Positions 11,901-22,146 of a stretch of 64,000 nt of DNA are shown one piece after another. The notes beneath the pieces are model-generated. The model made no database searches and had not been told where the DNA came from. It saw nothing but the letters and a program-made list of their open reading frames with translations. Origin of the DNA: Branchiostoma belcheri (taxonomy: Eukaryota; Chordata; Leptocardii; Amphioxiformes; Branchiostomatidae); NCBI RefSeq assembly GCF_001625305.1, contig NW_017802379.1, positions 8,239,722 to 8,303,721 of the forward strand, given 5' to 3'. A program made the position numbers and the translations under genes. How positions within the stretch are numbered: the first letter of the stretch is position 1; the number at the start of each line of letters is the position of its first letter.

Positions 11901-14900
11901 TTAGGGGGAGTAGGAGTACCACTGTTACCATTGGCAAATTATGTGTATTTCCCACCTGTAGATGAAGTTCCCCAGGTTGTTGAGGAGTTCAGAGTTGTGT
12001 TTCACCATCAGATCCTCCCAGCTGAAGGTGGTGTCCTGAAGTCAAAAGCAAATCGTGTTACGTTTCTAAGTCACTCTGTTGATGATGAAGTTCATGTATG
12101 AAACTATGCAGCAATCTCAAATTTAAAACATATATCCATTTTACATGTATGCCACCCCTTAGCCTACTATGTAGCACTACCTCACCAGAAAAAGCAAAAC
12201 TGCCATATCCTTAGTACCCCACCTATGAAAAAGTAACTTTAACATTGTCAGATTGATGAAAAGATCTCCCAGAAAGACTCAGAGTGACTTGTCAATACCA
12301 CGACAGCCTTAAAGTGTTGATGTCCCAGCCTAGGAGCACCAGTGATAGTGCACTCTTTGCGAACCTTCGGGTTGATACCTTCGACGCCAGGCAGCGTACT
12401 CTTTGGCTAGCAAGCACACTCTTTTGTGACATGCCTCTTTGCGTCTGAAAACGCATAATCCATCTGCTATGCCACTCTGAGGTTTTCTCATTAAGCCTGC
12501 ACTGGCCCTACTACTGTAGGCTAGTTCTTCCACCAGCATGCTTTTATGCTAGTCAATGTATAGTAAAGTGTATTGTCTTGTTGTTTTTAATATGGGCCCT
12601 GTGCCTGATTCAAAGAATAAATCAAATGAAAAGAAAGGCTGACCTGGCTTTCAGGACGGACATACAGCAGGTAGAAACGCCAGATGTCTGCCGGGATGGA
12701 CGTGTCCTTGGCATCATCCCCAAACACCCCAATCCCACGGCTCTTGGAGAACTTCCCATCCTCATAGTTGAGAAACTCTAAACAGACAACAATAGGCTCA
12801 TTCCATAACCTTGCCCACCTTCATCCTAACCTAGAGATGCAACATGAGAACATGCATTTTGCTGCCACTCTCATTGGTTGAACCGCTTAACTCATCTTTC
12901 ATCTGCATCAGTATTGCCGGTATAACCGCCCTCCACCATTATAACACTCCAGCTTCACAGGCATGTGGGGCAGCGGCAACTGGCTATACATGACACCAAA
13001 CCTGTTACACCCACCAATCTTTGCACATTTAATTGCAGGAGTTGTTAACAGCTAGTGCTGATGCCCCAACTGTGCTTGATGGCAATGAATTCAACTCCAC
13101 GATAGATCATTGGTCGAACTGCTAATTGTAATGGACAGTTAGGATTGTGTGAACAATGTTTGACAGCAACCCCTGGTCTATAGCCTTGGTGCTAAATCCA
13201 CTGTCAACTGGTTATTGCGCTTTTTGAATGCTACCATGTTCCTTGATCCTTGAAATGTTTGACTTGTCACCTTTTAAAGAAGAACGTTTAACTTAACAGG
13301 ATACTGAAGTTTAATATACTGGGACTGAAGTTAATTTAACATACCAGTAGCCTGTAGGTGATTGACCAGGGTGTAGTTGTCCTCAGCACCCAGCAGGGAG
13401 CAGGGGAACACCACACTGTGGAAGGGAACATTGTCCTTGGCCATGAAGTTGTACAGGATCACCTGTAAGGAAATTCAAATACACTGTTAGCAGCATGAAA
13501 GTTCATTTGTGTTGGTAGTTACATGTTTAAAGTTAACACTTTTGGCCCAACACAAAAAGTTCTCTCAACTAGAGCTTTGTTTACCTAGTCTCCACCAGAC
13601 TCCTTTGCAGGCTGAATAAAATTAGTAGAATTAAAATCGGCTAAGTGGGACATTGATATATATCATTGGCCAGGGGAGTTGGCCGGCCACAGAGGGTCCA
13701 GCTTGCCTGCACACCAAGTTGAACATTAGTTAATAAAGCCTAAATGACTATCACCAAAGAGCAAAAATTTCCTTTCGTACCTCATCTGGATTTTTCCACC
13801 ACTTGTCCCATCGTTCGGTGTAATTGGCCGTGATGGACAGGTAGCCAATCGGAGCGTCGAACCACACGTAAAACACCTTGAGGATAGAAGAACACATTTT
13901 TTGCCAAATTCAAAATCAAGAATATCCTTATAAACAATCTCTAGGTAGTCACTCTTCGGCCATTAATGTACAACATTCACATTTCAATTTGGTTAAATGT
14001 ACTGAGTAAGTGGGGTCGTGTGGCATAGCGGCAGAGCGCTCGACTCGGAACCAAGAGATCCCGGGTTCCAGTCCTGACATGCCACCAATCTTGTGCCCTT
14101 GGGAAAGGCACTTTACACGACTTTCCTCACTTCGCTCAGGTGAAAATGAGTATTGTATTGTCCCCTGTGTTAGTGCCGGCATTAATATACAATGTAATGT
14201 AAGTTGCAAAAACTTGAGTGTGCCGTCACCACGTCTTGTGATTAGATGTTGGAATATAAAGAAAAATGTACTGAGTACCTTCTCGGTGAAGCCCTTCAGG
14301 GGTACTGGAGTGCCCCAGTGGAGATCTCGCGTGATACAGCGAGGTTTCAGGCCGTCACGCAGCCAGGTGCGAGTGATGACACGGGCATTGGACGACCAGG
14401 AATCGTTGGGAAGAATCTCTTCCAGCCATCCGTTCAGTTTAGGCTCTATCTGTGAGAATGCGACATTTCCGTCCGTTAGTCCTTAGCAATCTAACTTCCT
14501 GTGTGTATTTCATGCTATCCACCACCCTTAAAGTCCTGAAAGTTAAGTCAATGCAACATGTTAATTCAAATTCATTCCAGTTTAACAAGAAATTGGAGAT
14601 TTCAGAGTCAGACGTCCAAGAAGTATTTTGAGTTTTTGACTTCACCCCATTTCTTGTGCCTGACCTTTTGATCTACATCGTTCTGCCCGTCAATCTCCCC
14701 CAAGCCAGCCTACTCCGTCTGGACAAGCAGACAAACAAACCCACAGCTCAGCCACCCAAAACAATACTTCCATACCTGGAATCTAGAAAGAAATCAGAAA
14801 ACTGTTGTACCTGCGGCAGGTTGAGGAAAAGGTGGGTTGATGTCTTCACCACAGGAGAGGCGCTGCAAATCTTACATCTCGGTTTCTGTCAGGAGAGAGA

Positions 14901-17900
14901 AAAACGTTGGTAGCCAAAATACGGAAATCTCAAGAATCATCATCATCAAATTATGAGCATTGTTATTATGATCATACTTTGTGATAATTAAAAAGCCATT
15001 GTTGACCTGAGGCGATTACAAGGTTCTATACTATAGCTATAATACTAACAATATGGAACTTTGTCTTATCCATTAGGCGTAGGTTAGGATCCCACTTCTG
15101 ACACCATGTTGTATCTCGTTATGGAATCAAATACACGCTTAATGCTGCCAAACATTGTATGCTAGAATTGCGAAAGTATCGCCGATCAGTGGGTATGCTC
15201 AGTCTATGGGCTGTTGGAGGAAGAGGTCCTATCACTTCTTACATACTTTTTGGAACATACTAAATGTTCATGACGGACCATATTACTAACTTACTAGTAA
15301 TTCAATAAAATAAAATTAAAGGGAAAGTGACTATAGCTAGTACATAGATTGGAAGGGATGCCAAAAGCTACGATGTATCTTTCTTCCTGTAACAGTTATA
15401 CACATTATACAGTACCTTGAGTTCAGTGGCGACGATGAGTTTGCCGCACTTGTCACACTGATCTCCGCGGGCGTCCTCGTAGTTGCACAGGGGACAGGTT
15501 CCCTCGACAAAGCGGTCCGCCAGAAACCTACAAGTGGCAACAAAACGCTTGTCATCACATGTAAGGCTGTAGAGGTCAGTACCTTTGCATCACAAACATT
15601 TTTAGACGAAGACCCCTTTGCAATGTCTTCAAATTCAAGTACATTTGGGGACAAGGTTACACTTGTACCCCGGTAACATTAGGAAGGACTACATTGTGAT
15701 AACATGAACTGATTGCTGCCCAGCATATCTTACTGATGACTATCAAGTGCTACGTATTGCATTGATAGATTAGTAAATAGATTGAGACACTTTGAAAAGC
15801 AATTGCAGCTTGGCGGCACCAATACTCACAGTTACGGATCACCCTGGTCTACAATGCGTGTGGTCATTTCCAATTTAACTTGCGCTTTTTGTGAGGTAAG
15901 CCCTGCATATATCTAACCCAAGGTACGTTATTTGATGTCTTATGTGATTACGTCCCAAGTCTGACACGTACGTCTAGGAATAGTTGCCTAAACAATAACG
16001 TGATAGGTGAATTTCATTGTGGTTGTGTGTAACTTAGGATCCCACTTCTGACACCATTAATGGTTAATTTAGTACCTAGCTTGTGCATGTAGATTTAAGT
16101 GCCCAAAGAAACCATTTATCTCCATTGTTAAATCCCACTTTTTGTGCAGTGAGCCGTGAGAAAGTCGGCCTGACCTGTCACACTTCTCACACAGAAGCTG
16201 GTCCACGGTGTCAGTCAGCAGGTGATCCCGCTGGTGCAGACGCCAGAAGATATCCTGGGCAATCCTGGAAACACAGTCAAACGTCCAGAAAAGAACAATC
16301 AACAGTATGATGATGCCTTCAAATATATATCAGAGTTATCACCCAAAAATTGAGGTGTTCAAAAACTCGTATTTCCCCAGAACTATCATAGAGTGTATCT
16401 CGTTGCCACCAAGCACAGTTGGGGCATCATCAAGCTTTAAACAACTCCTGCAATTGAATGTGGAAAGAGTGTAACAAGTCGTTCGGTGTGATATACTAGT
16501 ACTAGTAGCTAGCTGTCGCCCTGCCGTGTGCCTATGAAGCTGGCGTGTTACGCCGAAGGGCGGTTATACCGCCTACACAGATACAGAAGCTGGTGTGTTA
16601 CGCCGAAGGGCGGTTATACTGGCTATACAGATACAGAAGCTGGTGTGTTACGCCGAAGGGCGGTTATACTGGCTATACAGATACAGAAGCTGGTGTGTTA
16701 CGCCGAAGGGCGGTTATACCGGCTACACAGATACAGATACTCACTCGGTCTGCTGGGGCGTGGTTGTCCTGCCGAAGAAGTCGAAGTCGATGTTGAACCA
16801 TCGGTAGATATCGGCGTGCAGGGCGTGGTACTTGTCACAGATCTGCTGCGGGGTCAGGCCCTCCTCCAGGGCTCGCGTCTCGGTGGCCGTCCCGTACTCG
16901 TCCGTCCCGCAGATGTACAGCGAGTTCCACCCGCGCAGGCGGCAGAACCTAATACCAGCCCAGAAGAGAACAAGGGATTGCCATGCCTTCAAGTACCAGA
17001 GTTATCAACCAAGGATTGAGGTGTTCAAGAATTCATTTCTTTCCTAGAACTATCGCAGAGTGGAACTCACTGTCACCAAGTACAGCAGGGGCATTGTCAT
17101 TAGATAGTTTTAAACAATGTTTAGGATTAGATGTTCAAGGGTTAGATGTAACAAGTCGATCGGTGTAATATAGCCAGCTGCCGCCGCGCCGCGTGCCTGC
17201 GAAGCTGGTGTGTCACGCCGAAGAGCGGTTATACCGGCTATACAGATACAGATACAGAACCTGGGGTGGGTATTCGGCCAGGGTTGATTAATTCATTCAT
17301 TCAATTATACCATATAGTGAATTACAATTCATTAATTCATTCATTAATTCATTCATTCATTTCTTTCATTTTTCAGGCAGCCACCTTGAACTAGATGAAG
17401 ATTTTGCTGCATTTTCGTCGCAGTTTGTCAGGCCTCCATCCAGGAAATTCGTGTATTAAAAAAAGTACCTTTCCCCAAGGGCATAAGATCGGTGGTATGG
17501 CACAGTTCTAGCCTCCGCAGACTTGTTGGATGTCGGCGTTATTTTTCTGTGAGCGACGCGAGTAATATGCCCCGGAGGGACGATGTTGCTGCCGAGGGAG
17601 TTTTTGCCGTGGGGAGAGGGTTTCGCGCCTCGAACTCTCTCCACGGCAAAAACTCCCTCGGCAGCAAAATTGTCCCTCCGCGACATATTACTCGCGTCGC
17701 TCACAGAAAAAAAATATATCGCCGACCGTCGCCCAACAAGTCTGCGAAGGAGGCTAGCAGGGTTCGAACCCGGGACCTATTGGTTCCGAGCCGAACGCTT
17801 TGCCGCGGTCATGCCACACGACCCCACAGCTCCAATACATTCACGAAACCCAAAACACTTCCCGGAGGTCGACCAAAATGCTTCCCGAAAATCTGAAATT

Positions 17901-20735
17901 TCCAATTTCTTGTTCTTCGTTGTGTGAAGTACAATATGGTCTGTTGCTCAATCATCTTCGTGTGGAGTGATTCATATGCTAAACCACATGTGACCACATG
18001 AAAACGATAGCGAAAGCGGCTTCAAATCTGGCTTGAAGTCACGTCTCTGAACACGTAACATTTTGAAACAGTACATCGAAGTTCTGTAAACCCCTTTGCA
18101 GTTCCCCCGTACGTATAGGTAACGGTAACTTCTGACCCGAGGCTTGCAAATCACTAGTACATGTATTCAAGTTCGCAAGTCACGTCCTAAAATTTTGAAA
18201 CAGTAGACGTATAATACGATATGTAAAACCCCATGCACACTCCCAGCTCCCAACACGCATAGATATAAGCACTTGGGTATTAAAAGCTGGTCGACAAGCT
18301 TCGGCCGTGTTTGTGGCGCACCGAAATTAACAAATTGGCAGAGAGTCAAACGTAATTTTTCATTCAACGCCTGGTGGTATAAACAGATGAGCACGTCAGC
18401 ATTAAGTGAACGTACTGCGCCCGCGCGAAACCTGTTTTTTTCCCCACCGGTTTCGTTGCGGGCTAGTTCGGTCAACGTTACATGGGGGCCTGCATGTCGT
18501 TTTTTGTAGGGCGTATCAGGCCTTTTTAGTCTTTGTAATCCGTAGGCAGCCTTCCCCAAAATCAACGCAATATCACATTTGCCGAAAAGCGTAAAGTCGT
18601 AGTCGCCTCTGTCACTTAAACGTAATTCGTAATCGGCGTCGAAAATTTTGCCACCACTACCCCCTCCCCCATGCAGGCCCTCTTACATCAGAATATTCCC
18701 TGTGATGCAATCGATATCTTTCCCGATGCAACATTGGGCAGGATGCCATTCTTAAATGGGGGCCTGCATGGGGGGTCCCGACAACGCTATACGCTAAATT
18801 GTGGGAACACTTGATTACGCTTTACGATAAATTCCAAGTGGCTACAACGCAGTACGTAGAATTAAAACGGAAAATGCACCAATTACGCTCTACGTTGAAT
18901 TAGAGTGGTCCGTCTACGCTCTACGTGGAATTAAAACAGCCGATTACGCTCTACGGAAAAGGGCATGCGGGCCCCCTTAAATACGCAAATTCGGACGTTC
19001 TGTCGAAGTGCTATATGTATTCTCCCACGGTAGAGCTATCCCGCGGCAGGTACGTTAGTTAGCCTTGCTGCCGTACAAGTAAGGAAGCACCCCTGCCTCG
19101 AGAGGATGTACGCAGAATATATCTCGGGTTTCGATCGGGCGTTGTACGTTCTACTGGCGTGTTTTAAAACAGACGTGACGTGACGTCGACGCCATGATCC
19201 TCACCGTGAGAAGACGTCAGCGCTCAGCACGCAGCCGATGATGTTGCCCAGGTGAGGTACGTTGTTGACGTACGGCAAGGCGCTGGTGATCAGGACGTTC
19301 TTCTCACCTGGTTTGGGTAGACTGTACGTGCGTAGCGGAAAGAACATTTCACTTAGCTTAAGCTATAACGCAAAATTCCCTCCCCACAGATACATAACGT
19401 TAAAGCTATATTATGTAGAATTTCAACTAGGCGAAATAGCGACGCTCATGATATGTTGAAAGTTATCGAAAATGGCAATCTAGATGAGAAAATTTCAATT
19501 ACAAAATGTATTTGTATTTTCAGTTTTGGCGCAAAAATCTTACATAATATCACTTTAACCTTACTGATATTGCCTTGCTGTATTTCAACTTAGAGACTAA
19601 ATAAAAATACACCTGCATTGCATAATTCTATTAATCTAAATATGAAACGGTAACATTATACGGATTGTGTTTTGTTTTCATTTTTTTCAAAACGCTATCC
19701 TATAGCCATTGTTGGTGATCCGAATCACATTCTATGTTTGGAACCTCGCCAAATCTAGACTATGGCTATTGAGTACTGCGCTGCATACAAATGTAACTCA
19801 GTTCTAAGTCTTTGGTTTCACTACCGACACTAGACATGATGCAGCTTGAAATTAGATTAGCCTCACCGAAACTGAAAGTATAGGGGTGGCGCAGTAAAAA
19901 TAATGGGCCACAACATATGTTGATATAGATGTGACAAGACCCTGCCTGTCTCTTTCTTGACAATTTCTTTTTTCTTTTTTACTTAATTCTATTTTGCTTT
20001 CTGGCATGACTTCCTTATTTATAAAGCGTTTTTCCCAGAGAAAGAAAAACAAGGAGGGCTTACATGGGGTGTTCGCGTATCACCGGTTTGGGACACGCAC
20101 TCTTGCCCTCGGTAAAGGAAGCTAACGCCTCGGTCCTCTCCTCAGGTGTCACCGGGCCCTCGGTCGGGGTGCCCTAGGGTGGGGAGAATATTACATAAAG
20201 TTAACGTTTATTATAACGTAATCTCCGAGGAAATATTTTGTGGCTACAAGAAAGTCTTAGATGGGCAAGACATTAAATTGGCAGTTGTAATACCGTTAAT
20301 ATATACGGTACAAAAAGGAAAACCGGATATATAAAAACGCATAAAAGACGTAAAAAAAATAACCCGAAACCTAACTAAACCTGCTTTGCTTGGAAAGTAC
20401 CTCTAGCGGTATACTGCGTAGTAAGCATTTGGCTGATGCAATATCACTTAATAGCCTATCGCTTAACATTGTCCTGAGCAATATGTAGCTTCTAGCGGCT
20501 ATAGGACCTAAAAGTACGATATCTGGAACGCATGAAAAGAACGGCAAAATATTTTTGAAACGCATAATTTTGACAGCCCCCAAAGCATGTGTTTTTTTTT
20601 GCGATTTTGTAATTTTGTTAGCATGTTTGAAGTACCAACTGTGTAGTCTACATACTCGAGCCGTGCCTGACTTACAAAATGGCAAAAAAAGATGACGGTT
20701 AGAAAATGAGAACTTACCTGTGCGGTGTCAGCCAT
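8989..20735 (-). CDS. mars1: Methionyl-tRNA synthetase, cytosolic, core-only form
   Basis: Class I enzyme that charges tRNA-Met with methionine using ATP. Exons in reading order (high to low): 20735-20718, 20173-20064, 19321-19205, 16948-16745, 16264-16175, 15527-15416, 14885-14811, 14449-14279, 13876-13781, 13462-13345, 12777-12644, 12035-11956, 11386-11255, 10882-10778, 10239-10056, 9093-8989. Phases join to 616 residues plus TGA. Visible: [13 protein letters not shown] with the HIGH-type HLGN (66-69), [12 protein letters not shown] (95 on), four zinc-binding CxxC pairs (175/178, 191/194, 204/207, 221/224), [11 protein letters not shown] (about 301-311), KFSKS as the KMSKS loop (379-383), then an alpha-helical anticodon-binding domain. 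The start has a strong context (ACAATGG) and an in-frame TGA 51 bases upstream. Human MARS1 has about 900 residues: the N-terminal GST-like and C-terminal WHEP domains are absent here. Confidence 0.95.
9584..9948. mobile_element. PIF/Harbinger-like MITE, 365 bp
   Basis: About 33-base terminal inverted repeats (GGCCACACCAATTTGATTTC and its inverted counterpart ending TTGGTGTGGCC) are flanked on both sides by TAA, the 3-base duplication typical of PIF/Harbinger. It lies in the last mars1 intron. Related copies are at 37906-38282 and, partial, 33640-33904. Confidence 0.78.
11413..11690 (+). repeat. Interspersed repeat family A, full copy
   Basis: It runs from GTAACATTTGCAAAGCAAAT to CAATATGTTTTCCTTCGGTA and contains GTCACCATGGTGACAG. 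It lies in a mars1 intron 26 bases beyond the exon edge at 11386. The class is unknown: no clear duplication or protein was found, and the ends have only weak inverted similarity. Confidence 0.75.
13030..13130 (-). mobile_element. Non-LTR retrotransposon 3-prime fragment
   Basis: Read on the minus strand, this gives a [19 protein letters not shown] stretch, matching the reverse transcriptase C-terminal motif seen at 17040-17100 ([15 protein letters not shown]). It is a short 5-prime truncated relic in a mars1 intron, with boundaries approximate. Confidence 0.55.
13995..14277 (+). mobile_element. tRNA-derived SINE with 14-bp TSD at a splice donor
   Basis: The tRNA-like head starts TGGGGTCGTGTGGCATAGCG at 14011 and has an A-box-like TGGCATAGCGG and a B-box-like GGTTCCAGTCC, followed by the shared SINE segment CCTTGGGAAAGGCACTTTA. 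The direct repeats AAATGTACTGAGTA at 13995-14008 and 14264-14277 are its target-site duplication. The right copy covers the minus-strand 5-prime splice site of mars1 exon 8 (exon edge 14279). A reversed relative is at 23880-24104. Confidence 0.88.
16284..16740 (+). mobile_element. Non-LTR retrotransposon 3-prime tail, copy 1
   Basis: It has similarity along its length to 16958-17260, including the decayed RT C-terminus ([14 protein letters not shown]) near 16350-16440, then GTAACAAGTCGTTCGGTGTG and the GAAGCTGGTGTGTTACGCCG tail. It fills nearly all of the mars1 intron between the exons at 16264 and 16745, and its tail is expanded into a tandem array. Confidence 0.75.
16536..16735 (+). repeat. 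50-bp tandem repeat, four copies
   Basis: Units start with GAAGC at 16536, 16586, 16636 and 16686 and are nearly identical (GGTGTGTTACGCCGAAGGGC, then GGTTATAC and CACAGATACAG). A single diverged unit at 17201-17258 ends the second retrotransposon tail, so the array is an amplified 3-prime end. Its edge lies about ten bases from the exon at 16745. Confidence 0.92.
16958..17260 (+). mobile_element. Non-LTR retrotransposon 3-prime tail, copy 2
   Basis: It reads [19 protein letters not shown] with DSFKQCLG nearby, the common C-terminal signature of non-LTR reverse transcriptases, then a stop and the untranslated tail ending in ACAGATACAGATACAGA. It starts ten bases from the mars1 exon edge at 16948. 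Confidence 0.8.
17280..17372. repeat. (ATTC)n microsatellite
   Basis: Imperfect ATTC/ATTA tetranucleotide tracts in a mars1 intron, interrupted by ATACCATATAGTG. Confidence 0.85.
17509..17756. repeat. Long fold-back element (palindromic MITE)
   Basis: The two arms (17509-17630 and 17632-17756) are near-perfect reverse complements around a short centre. Ends are TAGCCTCCGCAGACTTGTTG and CAAGTCTGCGAAGGAGGCTA; inner arms include GTGAGCGACGCGAGTAATAT. The GC-rich arms create open frames on both strands that are not genes. Confidence 0.85.
17758..17826 (-). repeat. Isolated tRNA-like SINE head
   Basis: On the minus strand it reads TGGGGTCGTGTGGCATGACC, with GGTTCGAACCC as a B-box, matching the heads at 14011 and 24102. 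There is no matching 3-prime acceptor-stem strand, so it is a SINE relic rather than a tRNA gene. It directly joins the fold-back element. Confidence 0.7.
18480..18985. repeat. Degenerate repeat block with ATTACGCTCTACG motifs
   Basis: GGGGGCCTGCATG occurs near 18485 and 18760, with a related GGGCATGCGGGCCCCC near 18960. Between 18815 and 18955 the phrase (A/T)TACGCT(C/T)TACG with GAATTA recurs about four times. It is probably a decayed element; a related CTACGCTAA block lies near 36220-36300. Confidence 0.45.
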
Positions 20736-20811
20736 TGTTGACTTCTTACTTATTGTAGCAGTACTGATGCAGCCTTTCTCGTTTCACTACGGTGCGATAT
20801 CTACACAGTAA

Positions 20812-20989
20812 GAGTATATATTATAAGTCGCTAGCAGTCTCTATGAAGGAGAACCGTTCGGGTCGCCCGTTGTATCGTACTGGTTATCGACAGACTCCGC
20901 CCCTTTTGATTTAGCGCGCTGCCATTGGCTGAAGCAGATGCTCATCATTTTAAGTTAGAACACTGCCATTGGCTGAAGAAGATGCTCAT
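20812..20989 (-). promoter_or_regulatory. mars1 promoter: TATA-like site and duplicated CCAAT module
   Basis: A TATA-like run (TATATATTATAAG, 20815-20827) lies about 80 bases before the mars1 ATG. Further upstream a 25-base module, GCCATTGGCTGAAG(C/A)AGATGC with CTCAT, occurs at 20921-20945 and 20965-20989 with one difference. Each holds ATTGG, the reverse of CCAAT (NF-Y type), read as CCAAT on the mars1 strand. A GC-box-like CCGCCCC is at about 20898. Confidence 0.6.
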
Positions 20990-21985
20990 TATACAGTTTC
21001 GACAGACATTTTTCTAGAGTGAGTCATACTTATAATTTATCCAGTTTCCATCTCGTGATGTGATGGAAACTACGTCACCCTGGTTTCGGTGTTGATTTTG
21101 GTATTTTTTGTGTCCATATATGGTCAAATTCTTCGTCCTATTGTCCGCTCCCAAGATTTTGAACTTAAAAACACTTCAAGTGTTCTTAGCGTGCAAATGC
21201 TTTCACTTTTGCTGGGTGTTCTGAGAAGCCCCATCATGTCCGTGCTTGATCATTTGACTCGCACAGGTTTCAACTTGCCCGTTACAAAGTTGTGTATTGT
21301 CGATCTCTCGGTCATTGACGTATGCATTACGAATGCAGCACAAAAATGATCAGAAAAAACGCTTTCTTTACAGAATACGAATCTGAAGTTACAAGAGTAC
21401 AATGATCATTTTATATTTGGTGTATGGACCTCATATCAAGTTATCTCTCATGTTACTTGTTCACTATAAATTGTCAGTGTATCTATATTTTGTATGTTAT
21501 TAATGCAGCACTACAGGAAGAATAGCAACTATATTTGCTAATTGTGGTTCTAAATAAACTTTTTATTGATCGTGGCAACAGTTCATATAATATTTTTAAA
21601 TCATCCGTCGTTTTTTTTCGTCAATTTTCCGAAGCAACCCTTTCACAATACCTCCCGATACAATTTCAACCTCATCCGGCCACTCCCATTTTGCCCTTGT
21701 CCGACCGTGATGCTTTTCGTTAGTTTCGACAGTTAATTTCAAATTCAATGACGCAATTGGAAATGTACTGTCAAATTCACAAAAAAAATCTCTCTGCACA
21801 CAGGCCATGTATATAGAATTGTTCAACGTTCATATAATTTCAGTTATGGAAAATATAACAAACCATCGCTGAAATGTAGGAATTCGAAGCATAAAGAAAT
21901 GAACTTGGGACTTTTTGTGAGCAATCGGGTAAAGTATAGTTTGGGGCTTGGTTTCTCAGTAATCACCCTGAGTTGCCAGCGTGCC

Positions 21986-22060
21986 ATTGGTCCACACTGG
22001 CGCACGCGCAGTTGTTTTATGAATATCATTAAGCTTTCGAAACTTGGCGTAAGGTATAAA
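21986..22060 (+). promoter_or_regulatory. mat2a promoter: CCAAT, NRF1-like and TATA-like sites
   Basis: ATTGG (inverted CCAAT) is at 21986-21990, GGCGCACGCGCA at about 22000-22010 is one base off the NRF1 consensus, and TATAAA is at 22055-22060. The spacing predicts transcription from about 22085-22095, some 55 bases before the ATG at 22147. Confidence 0.6.
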
Positions 22061-22146
22061 TGTGAGAGTTATAAGAATCTAAGGTAAATTTCTTTCGCCG
22101 TCTCATATTTGTGGTTCACACAGGAAGACGCGTCGAATCGAAGAAG

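Larger units (their letters stand above)
20736..22146. other. Divergent intergenic region between mars1 and mat2a
   Basis: The 1411 bases separate two start codons on opposite strands. Promoter-type motifs cluster near each gene (20812-20989 and 21986-22060). The middle, about 21090-21830, is AT-rich and shows no supported gene or recognised element. Confidence 0.75.

Noticed and set aside
14011..14080. Possible functional tRNA gene
   Set aside because: The tRNA-like part runs straight into the SINE body and the whole unit is flanked by a target-site duplication.
16536..16735. CRISPR-like or protein-repeat array
   Set aside because: Units of exactly 50 bases have no spacers, shift frame from unit to unit, and derive from a retrotransposon tail.
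17758..17826. Possible tRNA gene (GGTTCGAACCC B-box)
   Set aside because: No complementary acceptor stem, and the head matches two SINEs in the window.
17456..17927. Several overlapping open frames of 80 to 134 codons on both strands
   Set aside because: They are produced by the GC-rich fold-back element and an adjoining SINE head; the two strands give mirror versions of the same peptide.
19205..19321. Acceptor at CCAG/GTGAGAAG for mars1 exon 3
   Set aside because: Joining exon 2 there gives an immediate stop; the acceptor 17 bases upstream restores the frame and yields [18 protein letters not shown] as in other MetRS.
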